Part shown: piece by piece, positions 23,745 through 33,363 of the stretch
Layout of the letters: each line of letters starts with the position of its first letter
Position numbering within the stretch: the first letter of the stretch is position 1
DNA from: Lantana camara
Taxonomy: Eukaryota; Streptophyta; Magnoliopsida; Lamiales; Verbenaceae
Assembly: GCA_037501455.1 (NCBI GenBank)
Contig: CM074860.1
Span: 41,736,501 to 41,800,500 of the forward strand
Direction of reading: 5' to 3'
Length of the DNA stretch: 64,000 bases
The notes under the pieces: generated by a model
Databases searched by the model: none
Told to the model about the DNA's origin: nothing
What the model saw: the letters and a program-made list of their open reading frames with translations, nothing else
Made by a program: the position numbers and the translations under genes

Positions 23745-25412
23745 TGATACGAACTCCACGTACTTGCCGTGAAACCCTATACCAATACTTGGAGTTCTTG
23801 ATTTTCGATCGTCCACTTCAAGGTTAAAATGGAGGAGTGTGACCCGTTTGCTATAATGAGCAAGGAACCAACACTATCAGATTTGAATTATAGGAGTGTG
23901 ACCCGTTTGCTATAATGAGCAAGGAACCAACACTATCAGATTTGATAAGTAATGCACCCCGTCGACTATAATGAGTCGGGAAATGACATTATCCGGTGGA
24001 GGTTTGAAACTCCGGTGTCATTCAACTAAGAACTTGTGAGTATAACTCACTTGAATCACAATTCATTCATTTTTTGACTCAATATTTCGAACTACAAGAA
24101 TGGAATATAAAGATGCATGCATGGGAATTCTAAGAGACACTAGAATACTAAAGGACACAAGCTATTCCCGCCACTTGCCATGAAGGCTTACAAAAGTGGG
24201 CTTAAATAAACTAATATGCAGCTAAATAATGATAAAATAAAGGCCCAAATAATACTATAATAGGCTTAGGGCCGAATTACATCATTTCCACACTTTGGAC
24301 TTTAGGAATTGGACATAAAAACATTGAAGTATTTTGAATTTGGTTCAGCAGCCCATCTTGAAGGTTGGAGTCCAGTTTGAGCAAATTGGTTTAAGAGATT
24401 TCCAACTTCCTCTTGGATAATTTTGGCCCGAGCTCTTGTAATTGGACCACCATAACTTTGTTCCTTTTGTATGCTATCTTCTTGAGTTGTGGATCGGTCC
24501 AGCTCTTCATTTGGGACAAGATATGGCCGCGGTTCATCATGATTCACATCATTCCCCCCTTCTTGAAAAAAGATTCGTCCTCGAATCTGGATCAAGATAG
24601 TCAAATGATACGAACTCCACGTACTTGCCGTGAAACCCTATACCAATACTTGGAGTTCTTGATTTTCGATCGTCCACTTCAAGGTTAAAATAGAGGAGTG
24701 TGACCCGTTTGCTATAATGAGCAAGGAACCAACACTATCAGATTTGAATTATAGGAGTGTGACCCGTTTGCTATAATGAGCAAGGAACCAACACTATCAG
24801 ATTTGATAAGTAATGCACCCCGTCGACTATAATGAGTCGGGAAATGACATTATCCGGTGGAGGTTTGAAACTCCGGTGTCATTCAACTAAGAACTTGTGA
24901 GTATAACTCACTTGAATCACAATTCATTCATTTTTTGACTCAATATTTCGAACTACAAGAATGGAATATAAAGATGCATGCATGGGAATTCTAAGAGACA
25001 CTAGAATACTAAAGGACACAAGCTATTCCCGCCACTTGCCATGAAGGCTTACAAAAGTGGGCTTAAATAAACTAATATGCAGCTAAATAATGATAAAATA
25101 AAGGCCCAAATAATACTATAATAGGCTTAGGGCCGAATTACATCATTTCCACACTTTGGACTTTAGGAATTGGACATAAAAACATTGAAGTATTTTGAAT
25201 TTGGTTCAGCAGCCCATCTTGAAGGTTGGAGTCCAGTTTGAGCAAATTGGTTTAAGAGATTTCCAACTTCCTCTTGGATAATTTTGGCCCGAGCTCTTGT
25301 AATTGGACCACCATAACTTTGTTCCTTTTGTATGCTATCTTCTTGAGTTGTGGATCGGTCCAGCTCTTCATTTGGGACAAGATATGGCCGCGGTTCATCA
25401 TGATTCACATCA
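23745..25412 (-). mobile_element. minimal TRIM element, 54-bp interior, TSD GCTAC
   Basis: Two direct LTRs of 807 bp (23745-24551 and 24606-25412) that differ at about one base, separated by only 54 bp, and bracketed by perfect duplications GCTAC (23740-23744, 25413-25417). On the minus strand the interior is TTTG, then the ATTCGAGGACGAAT hairpin and an AAGAAGGGGGGAA polypurine tract; the primer binding site is gone. It is the same family as 38534-40737. LTR frames of 60-107 codons are not genes. The near-identity of the LTRs points to a recent insertion. Confidence 0.95.
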
Positions 25413-25418
25413 GCTACA

Positions 25419-25629
25419 TCCTCAAGTGGTATCAGAGCTTGAGGTTACAAAATCTGGGCTCTCGTGTCGTGTTGAGTCAGTCTAAGTCGTACAAGAGGCA
25501 CAACTTGTCAACGTGTTGCATATGCATTCTTTATGTGCTTATGGGCTCTAAATTTCGATTTTTCTTTGAATTAATTGCATTCTCATGCATGGAATAAAAT
25601 AACATGCATTTCAGTGTTTTTTTGATAGG
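25419..25629 (+). promoter_or_regulatory. primer binding site and leader of element E
   Basis: TGGTATCAGAGC at 25427-25438, eight bases after the LTR end, then about 190 bases of leader to the gag start. A matching leader (GTTGAGTCAGTCTA...AACTTGTCAACGTG) is seen after LTR A (2700-2780), and a related one in J (37200-37270). Confidence 0.85.
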
Positions 25630-26957
25630 ATGCCTCCAAGAAGAGACAGACATAGGTCTCCGGATCCACGCCGTCATCGTAACCGATCTCCGTCACCACA
25701 ACAACAAGAGCCACAACAACCACAGCTGCCTCCAATAGATATGGGGAACTTTATGGAAGCGGTATTTAACTATGTCGAGCATCGGAGAGCTCAAGCTCCC
25801 CCACCACAACAAGCTGAGTAACTACCGGCACCTCCACCAAACAATCAGGATCCTCATGGGGTGTTTCTAAGCTATAATCCCTCTCGGTTTTCTGGTTCTC
25901 ATGATGATGCTGTTTCGGAGGGATGATTGACTAGGTTGGAGAGGATCTATGGAGTCTGACAATTCACCACAAAGGAGAAGGCCCAATTTGCCATTTTTCA
26001 GTTAGATGGCTCGATATATGATTGGTGGGAACGAACAAGGGACAAGTTGGAAGTTGATGGGGAAGAGGTTACATGGGAGGTTTTCGAGTGGGAATTCCGG
26101 GAGTGTTTCGTGCCCGAGGTTGTAAGGGAACGAAAGGAGTAAGAATTTATGGATCTGAGGCAGGGCACCCGTTCAGTGGCCCAATATCTCGCTGCCTTTA
26201 ACAGACTTGGGAAATATGCCCAACACATTACTCGAGATGAGAAGAGGAAGGCTTAGAAATTCATTTCCGGGCTAAGGCAGGATTTAAGACATGGGCATGT
26301 TGGCCACAACTTCGAGTTCTTTGCTGACACTGTACAGAGGGCTCTCATGCAGGAGGAGGAATACAGGAAGAAAGATCCGGTCTTTAGGGCACTAATGGGA
26401 CAAGGTGCCGGATCAAGTTCGGGAAAGAGGCCCATTATTCAAGCTGCTCCACCTAAGGGTCCTTTCAAGAAGCCCCGTAACACTGGACCGGCCCCATAAG
26501 TTCCACCGGCTCCACCTACGGCACATTTGTCTCAACAAACTCCAAATACGGCTCGATTTGCTAAATCACCGTGTACACATTATGGAGGACCAACCCACAA
26601 CTATTATCAATGTCGAAGAAGGTTGGGATTATGCCTTATTTGTGGGAAAGGGGATCATATGGCGGACGCTTGTGCTGACAAGACTCCAGGATTTCCAAAA
26701 GGAGTCCCAAGGCCCATGATCCAAGCCCGTGCCTATGCCCTTGAGGGCGAGGAGCAGGATACAGAGATCGATCCAACAGCCGTAGTGGAAGGTACCCTAT
26801 GCAATCATGACATGAGCATTCGTGCACTCTTTGATCCGGGTGCCACACATTCCTTTATTTCTTGTGATCTTGCTGCTTCTATGTGCCTGCCTGTTATTTC
26901 TTTATCTTCTTGTTAACTGGTTAGTTGCCCACTCTGGGGAAGTCTACAGACAAATCA
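25630..26957 (+). pseudogene. gag: gag and protease start of element E (Tekay-type)
   Basis: Begins MPPRRDRHRSP at 25630 like the gag of J. It includes the capsid-like region (DDAVSEG, YDWWERTRDKLE, TRSVAQYLAAFNRLGKYA), two zinc knuckles, and the protease site [12 protein letters not shown] (about 26827-26862). The first knuckle is broken (CTHY for CTHC); the second, CLICGKGDHMADAC, fits CX2CX4HX4C. At least six in-frame stops interrupt it; compared with J several are CAA to TAA or TGG to TGA, as methylated-cytosine deamination would make. It is cut at 26957 by LTR G, and its frame resumes at 32799. Confidence 0.92.
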
Positions 26958-28080
26958 TGTAGCACCCCAATCGGTGGGGCACCACACCCCCGCACTATGA
27001 CCCGACACGTGTACGAAATGGAAAGTCCGCACACGCACCAAGTCACAGCGAACGGGTGACAAATGAAAAACCAACCTAAGCTAGGCGGTACCTAAACCCT
27101 GCACAAGTGCAATTATGCAAAACCTAAATGCGGAAGGGAAACAAACTACGAATCTCAAAAACTTTAATCAGCAATCATAATTCATATATTTCAAAAAGTA
27201 ACTCAACATCAATTAAACGGGTTCAACTGCCCTAGAAACCTGTCCCAATCAAACATATAATCAAAACGGGTTCATCTAAACCGAGCACCTGTCCTAACCT
27301 GTCCCGAAATTCATACATCCAAATCATGAGTACCAACCTACATAATATATACATATCATATACATAGTTTCCTTCACAAATCAAAACAAGGTATTTAACA
27401 AATCAAACAGACCGACACAGACTCAACAAACCCGACTCAAAGCCGCCTAGCTCAAACCTGCAAGAACTGAAAAGTGGAAAAGAAGGGGGAGGGTCAGTCT
27501 CTAGAAGACTGAGCGAGCAGGAGCGATAAATATATATAAAAACATGCGCATGCAAGTCATAAATCCTGAGCAAGGTTTTATTTAAAGTTAGTTCCCTAAA
27601 AGGGCAAAAGAATGACTCAGCAATGCTCAGACTTCACGACTATTCATATTAAATTCATTAAGTTCATAATTCATACATAAACATAAAGGCTCGGCGAGTG
27701 AGCGTGCATCATCTCCAACCAAACTCCGACCGTGTACGGCAAATATCATTGATACATTAAATAGGTGATCATGCAATATATCATAATACACACAAATCAT
27801 ATATCATATCCTAAACATATTCGTTTGGGCAATCCGTGTCCCGGCCTTCCCGCACGGTGCCTATCAATCATAAACATAATCATAGTCATAATCATAATCA
27901 TAATCATAATCATAATCATAATAGGATTATTCTAAATTAAGTAATTAAACCTAAATTACAAAGTCTCAAATTAAATCATCCAAGACATACTAATTCAATT
28001 ATGGCTAAATCATAAATTGCATAAAAAAATTCTTATATTATATAATAAATTCCATTTCAAGTCATATTTTACATTTTATA
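26958..28080 (-). mobile_element. LTR G, left piece (its 3' end)
   Basis: The minus-strand LTR end GGGGTGCTACA is at 26958, next to AATCA (26953-26957) of E pol. The other end of this LTR is at 32798, again followed by AATCA (32799-32803). Element H interrupts it at 28081. A CAGTCTCTAGAAGACTG hairpin (near 27497-27513) and an ATAATC hexanucleotide run (27880-27925) are visible. Confidence 0.85.
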
Positions 28081-28838
28081 TGTAACATCCCGACTGATCA
28101 GACTTTTCAGGTAACCTCTTATGTGCGCTATTTAGTTAGTTCTTTAAGTGATTATGTGATATTAATTGTCAACGTGGATCATTTGAAGTTATTTGAACTT
28201 AATTGCTTTGGTATAGACTTGTTTAACTTGAGCGTTTAACTTTCCTTCACCTTGTATTTTGCTCGTTTTAGATTCGTAATTAATTCTGATTTTTGTGAAT
28301 TCTGATTCGTAATTAATCATAATCATATGCCTTATGAACTCGTTTATTTGCTCGTTATATGTTTTGGTATTTGTTTTGGTTGCCTTTTTGGGTTCGTTTT
28401 GGAGACGGGACCTAAAGGAGGCTAAAGAGCACTTAGCGCACCTTGGGTTCCGAGACGTGTATCTTGAGCTCGGGAATTCGGATTCGAATTCCGTCACCTC
28501 CATTGAACTCGTTTCGACGATTCGGGTTCGATGGGACAAGCCTCGCATTTTTCTAAGCTTGTTAAGACCTCCGTATTTCACCCGTAATGAGCCCTTGCGC
28601 TTGAGAGCCACCTTTTAACCTAGCTTTGAGTTGTGGACCCCACCTTAACCCAACCAAGCCCTTAACCTTGGAATACACTTGAGTTAGCTAACCATTTCAG
28701 CCCCAAATCCCCTTGAAACCGAGCCAATCCTCTTCTCTCTCTCCCAAAACTGATCGGTACAAGGAAGCAAGGAAGAAGAAGAAGCCTTTTGGCCAACCTT
28801 ATGATTTTGAGCTCAAATCTTCATCAAAACTTCTCCAA

Positions 28839-30530
28839 ATTGAAAGGTAAGTTCGTGGTTGTCATCTACACTTACTCTTCTCTCTTTTATGTGTTTTTGA
28901 GTTCAATTCCATGGTTGATTGTTGAGATTTGGCAAGCATGTGAATAGTAAGTGTTGGAAGAATTTGGTTTGATTCTTGCTCCTTTCTTGTTTCCTTGAGA
29001 TTTGATGTTGATAGTATGCTCCAAGGACTTGTTTCTTAACATTTATTTCTTTTACTTGCTTGGTAGTTGGAGTTTGGGGGGTTGGGTTTTTGTTTTGGGT
29101 TTGCTGAGTTACTGTTGAGCAGCCTGCGTTTTTCTGTACCGTGACACGGGGGTGTCACGGTTTGCCCTTTGTTGGTGACACGGGCGTGTCACCTTTCGAT
29201 TTCGTTTTCGCTTTTCTGTACCGAGACACGGGGGTGTCTCGGCTTGCCTTTTCTTGGTGACACGGGCGTGTCACCTCCAGGTTTCTGTTGTTTAGTTTCT
29301 GTCCTGAGACACGGGGGTGTCTCAGCTTGCCTTCCCGGGGGACACGGGCGTGTCTCCTAGGAACTCTAGTTTCGTTCGTTTTGTTTCCTTTCCGTTGTTT
29401 CTTGTTGTTTATTCTTGCCTCGTTTATGATATATGTTTGATTATGCTTTGAATGCTCTTAAATGACCTAGAGGTGGATTCATTTCATATCATTGGCATCA
29501 TAAGCATACATACGCATGTACTGAGCGTCAATGTGGTTCATATTGAGTCTAAGAGTGTTCCTTGTTGTTTGCCTTGTTCAGAGGTTCTTCCTGTTGAGGA
29601 CGAGCTTGCTCCGTAGGTGCCCGGTTTCCTCTTTTGACTCCGCTACGTTCGTTGCCAAGGTGAGGTTTTGTTCTTTTAGTTACTCGACCTACGACCCTAT
29701 TTGATTTGAAACCTCACATGTGAATACGTATAGTATATGGTAAATAAGTGTATGATACTTATGTTGCGGGATTTGCCCCATCTGTTATAAGAATTTGAAA
29801 ACGTTTGTATAAGTATATACGCTATTTTGCTTTTGTTTGAAAAGTTTAGTTTTCCGCAAGTGTGTGTGTGTGTGTGAGCGAGATGTGGCTTTGAAAGATA
29901 AGCTTTGAGATTTGTTCTTGTGACTTTCGTTATCTGTTTGGGCCCCGGAGTGTGGTATGGTAATCTCGGGACGGCCGAGGGGTCGCCGAGCTCTTCCATC
30001 AACACCTCCATTTGAGAGTCTCGCCCAACCTTAGGAGGTTGAGGAAGGGTGTTTCTCTTGAGCCAGCGGAGGCAACCGCCGAAGGTTTCAAGGTAGTAAT
30101 TAAACCTTGTCTCATTTGTGTATGTGGATAGTTAGGGCCGATCAACCCTTCTATCAACCGGTGTTGGGGATGGATTCTGATTTGTTTTGCTTTGCTTTGT
30201 TCTTCGTATTTGGAAGTTGGGGATGTGTGTGACTCGTACTCGCCGAGTTGGTTAAGCTTTGTATGATCTACGAAACGAGAGTGGATTCTTAATTCACCTA
30301 AAACTTGGAGTCTTGTTTTGCCCTTTTCCCTTTCCTTTAACTTATATATATATCTATATCACGGGAATTAATTTGGCTTGCAAAAACCACTCTCGGTTCA
30401 AGGATCTTTCCTTTTGATTAAGTGCTTTGCTCTATATATTTATCGGGTGCGTGAGTTAGCCCCCTCACTAGTCGCTAGGACTAACCCTCGTTGTTGTTTT
30501 CTTTTTTTTTCCTTTCTTTTGAGTTTGCAG
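28839..30530 (+). other. candidate two-intron leader inside LTR H
   Basis: Putative exon 1 ends at 28846 (AAAG/GTAAGTTC). Putative intron 1 is 28847-29581, exon 2 is 29582-29659 (78 nt), intron 2 is 29660-30530, and exon 3 runs from 30531 through the LTR end to the primer site. A CTAAC sequence, a good plant branch-point match, is about 48 nt before the last acceptor, followed by a T-rich tract. The same signals at similar spacing exist in LTRs A, B, C, I and partly K, J and E. This is inferred from sequence only. Confidence 0.45.
29139..29357 (+). repeat. palindrome cluster of LTR H, 82-bp higher-order repeat
   Basis: Six dyads in 219 bp. Type 1 has 9-bp arms around GGGG: CCGTGACAC at 29139, CCGAGACAC at 29221, CTGAGACAC at 29304, each with its exact complement. 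Type 2 is GGTGACACGGGCGTGTCACC at 29174-29193 and again at 29256-29275, with a weaker form at 29339-29357. The two types alternate, making a unit of about 82 bp present three times. Where one arm changes (GTGACAC to GAGACAC) the other arm changes to match. Confidence 0.9.
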
Positions 30531-30962
30531 GTTCTTCCGAGTCAAGCTAGGCGGCAAGTGTCTTTTGGGTTTACTTGTGGTTTAGCTTTGGTCTTCATGC
30601 ATTCGTAGTGGATTACTTCTACTCTTATTGCTGTATTTTGGATTATGTATTTATGATTACACTTACTCTATTTTGGGCCGAGATGGCATTGTTTATTCTG
30701 TTTATAAACTGGCGTGAATGGTTGACCCTTCCCCACTTTTGAAATGTATATGTGATCTTGGGATATATGTTGATTATAAATTGCTTCCGCTACTCTGATT
30801 TTAATTCTTGCAGTTCTTGGGGGTCTAGGCCGCCTAGCGAGGGTGTGAGTTTTGTGTGTCTCCCGTTCGCTATGGTCTGATACGGGTGCGGACTTCCATT
30901 TCGCTACTCGTGTTGGACCTTAGTGCGGGGGATGTGGCACCCTTCGCTCTGGGGGTGCTACA

Positions 30963-31171
30963 TCCTGGCATGGTATCAGAGCTCTCGGTTGCAAAACCAG
31001 AGCTCTGGAGTCGTGTTGAGTCTGTCTAGGTCGTTCGGTATAGGAGTATGTGACTATTTGCATTCATCTACATCTCTACGTGACTTATTTGCTTAAATTT
31101 GTGATAATTGACTTCATGATCATGAACTGAACTCCATGCATCGATATCTTCTTGATTTGTGCAATTTCAGG
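30963..31171 (+). promoter_or_regulatory. primer binding site and leader of element H
   Basis: TGGTATCAGAGC at 30971-30982 following the LTR by eight bases, then about 190 bases of leader to the gag start at 31172. The bases just before the ATG read TTTCAGGATG, as they do in J (CCAGGATG) and E (ATAGGATG). Confidence 0.85.
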
Positions 31172-32411
31172 ATGCCTCCAAGAAGGAGAGCAGATAGGGA
31201 ACAGACTCCTGATCTTAATCAACCCCCTCCACAAGCACCTCCACCTCCTCCGATGAATGCTGAGAATATTGTGCAGGCCCTTCTGAACCAGCTTCAGCAG
31301 AACCAAAGGAATAATCCACATTGGGAAGGACAAGGTGGGTAAGTAACTCCGGCCTTTAAGGAGTTCAGAAACAACAATCCGCCGAAGTGGTATGGAGGAG
31401 ATGACATCCAAGCCGAGGAGTGGTTGTCGGAAGTTGCGGGAATTTGGGAAATTTGCCCCGCTCCTTCGCATGAGAAAGCTGTTTGTACGGCCCGGTTTGT
31501 TCAAGGTCCCGCATCCAATTGGCTCAAAGCTATGAGAGCTCGATTGGAGAGGAATGGAGAAGAGTTTGATTGGGAAAGCTTCGTGAGAGAGTTTCGTCAT
31601 AAGTATGTTCCATCAAGTGCTCGTGAGAGAAGATTGCAACAATTTACAGAACTGAGACAAGGGAACCGTTCGGTTGAAGAGTATATCATGGAATTTGAGA
31701 GACTTGCACCGTATGCCCCGCACATCACCAATGATGATACCCAGAAGGCCCGAAACTTTATTCATGGTTTAAGATATGAAGTCCAGGATGCTCTTAAGGC
31801 GGCTACAGTGGATACATGGGAGAAGGCTACGAGGAAGGCAATTAAGGTGGAAGCCAATAACAAGAGATTGAGACCGACTTACTCTTCGGGCCAAGGTTCG
31901 AGCTCTAATTTGGGGAAGAGGCCTGTATCCTATAGTGGGCCTCCGGTCTTCAAACCCCAAGGTCCTACTACTTCAGTCAAGAAAGCTCGACCTCTGGTAC
32001 CGACGGCACTAGCTTTACCGGCCCCGATTCAGTGTAGTTATTACAAGGGTCCCAACCACACCGAGGAGAATTGCCGGAAGAAATTGAGAAGATGTTATAA
32101 ATGTGGAGAGCCCGGCCATATGATCAGTACTTGTCCTCAAGTGAGAGCACCTCAGCCTCGAGTTCCTCCGCCGTTGAATGTGATGCCTCCGAGAGCACCG
32201 ATCCAAGCGAGAGCCTATGCTTTGGAGGGCGAGGAAGAGAATGTAGAGGTGGATGTCAATGCCGTTGTTGAAGGTACTATCTACATTCATGGCATTCCAT
32301 TGCATGCATTGTTTGATCCGGGAGCAACGCATTCCTTTATTGCTTCCCGGCTTGCTTCTACTCTTCCCTTGCCTGTTGCTTGCCTAGATGATTCCTTTAT
32401 TGTTTCAAGTG
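31172..32411 (+). pseudogene. gag: gag and protease start of element H
   Basis: MPPRRRADREQTPD start at 31172, a proline-rich N-terminus, then a retrotransposon gag region (WLSEVAGIWEIC, FDWESFVREFRHKYVP, NRSVEEYIMEFERLAPYAP), a basic linker, zinc knuckles CSYYKGPNHTEENC (damaged) and CYKCGEPGHMISTC (intact CX2CX4HX4C), and the protease site [12 protein letters not shown]. One in-frame TAA at 31340-31342 is the only break in 410 codons. This gag belongs to a different lineage from those of E and J. Homology stops around 32411, where the element was truncated into LTR G. Confidence 0.9.
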
Positions 32412-32798
32412 TGTGTGAACAGTAACTGATCGCTGGAGGAAGACGACTACGCCTGGAGCTGAGGTTCTGGCATGCAAAACGAGGATCCGGGGTATATATC
32501 TCGGGTCCTCGTATGCAAAAACGATCGGAAGAACGGGCTAACGAAGTCAGAATGGGGCAAACTTAGAGTCTACGGACTCGTCTCGATGCCCCGAACGCAA
32601 AAGAGGGGTCAAAGAGGTCGAACTCTCAACCGAACGAGAAATGACCGAATAACCCCTAAAAAGAGAAAATTACAAATAGGCCCCTAAGCTCTAAAAGAGT
32701 TCAAAATAGGGCCAAGCAAAGCATAAAATCACCGAATTAAACACACAAAGAAGTTGAAATGTGGCATACCTTATACGTCGGACGAGCGGGGTGTTACA
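32412..32798 (-). mobile_element. LTR G, right piece (its 5' end)
   Basis: From about 32512 to 32798 it matches the beginning of LTR F (22800-23092). On the minus strand it starts TGTAACACCCCG at 32798, next to the AATCA duplication. The first 100 bases (32412-32511) match neither LTR F nor gag clearly and may be filler from the event that deleted the rest of H and part of G. Confidence 0.75.
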
Positions 32799-33363
32799 AA
32801 TCAGATGGTTCGGGATTGTTCAGTATTGTTGGAAGGAAAGGATTATCCGGCTGATTTCATCGTTATGCCCATGAAGAAGTATGGGGTTATATTGGGTATG
32901 GATTGGTTATTTCGGCATCGGGCCAAGGTTGATTGTTTTTCCAAGAAGGTTATTTTGGGTGAAGAGTTGGTGGTTGGTCATTGATCGAAGTCGGTATCTC
33001 TCTTATCTTTTATGGAAGCCCATAAGTTGATGAGGGAAGGAGCTACGGGATTCATTGCCTACCTTCTTAATAAGACGAAAGATCAAGCTAAGTTTGAAGA
33101 TACCGGTGTTGTGAAGGAATTCCCCGACATGTTTTTGGAAAGTTTGGGTTCTTAGCCGCCGGATCGAGAGATCGAATTTGTGATAGACCTATATCCAGCA
33201 GCAGAACAGTATTCTAAGACTCCATACCGAATGGCACTGGCCGAATTGAAGGAACTAAGGGTTTAACTTGAAGAGTTGATTAAGATTGGGTATATTTGGC
33301 CAAGTTCTTCACCTTAGGGTGCACCGGTTCTCTTTGTCAAGAAGAAGGACGGGACTTTGAGGA
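32799..33363 (+). pseudogene. pol: protease-RT linker and RT start of element E
   Basis: Continues E pol in the frame left at 26957, after removal of LTR G and one AATCA copy. Motifs: [19 protein letters not shown] and GVILGMDWL of the protease C-terminal part, then [18 protein letters not shown] and [12 protein letters not shown] at the RT N-terminus. Four stops (in the VVGH, LGS, LRV and SSP contexts) break it; the last two fit CAA to TAA and TGG to TAG. Interrupted at 33364 by LTR I. Confidence 0.9.

Larger units (their letters stand above)
22118..25418 (+). mobile_element. LTR E, 5' copy, split by LTR F and a TRIM
   Basis: Starts TGTCGCGTCCCG at 22118. Only the first 52 bases precede minus-strand LTR F (22170-23092). 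LTR E resumes at 23093 in its right-hand part, so more than 1 kb of its middle is lost compared with the 3' copy (62198-63627, about 95% identical where both exist). A TRIM (23745-25412) sits one base before the LTR end. Acceptor-like GTGCAG near 23336. A primer site follows at 25427. Confidence 0.85.
28081..30962 (+). mobile_element. LTR H, 5' LTR of a truncated gypsy element
   Basis: TGTAACATCCCG (28081) to GGGGGTGCTACA (30962), 2.88 kb, followed by a primer site. The shared module is at about 28430-28497. Exon-like purine-rich stretch GGAAGAAGAAGAAG near 28770, donor AAAG/GTAAGTTC (28846/28847), palindromes 29139-29357, TTCAG (29581), CCAAG/GTGAGG (29659/29660), CTAAC branch-like site (30480-30484), TTTGCAG (30530). 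A (GT)n run is near 29861-29876. No 3' LTR is found; the element is cut after gag. Confidence 0.88.

Noticed and set aside
32799..33363. Assigning this pol segment to element H
   Set aside because: The AATCA duplication and the continuous frame with 26957 show it belongs to element E.
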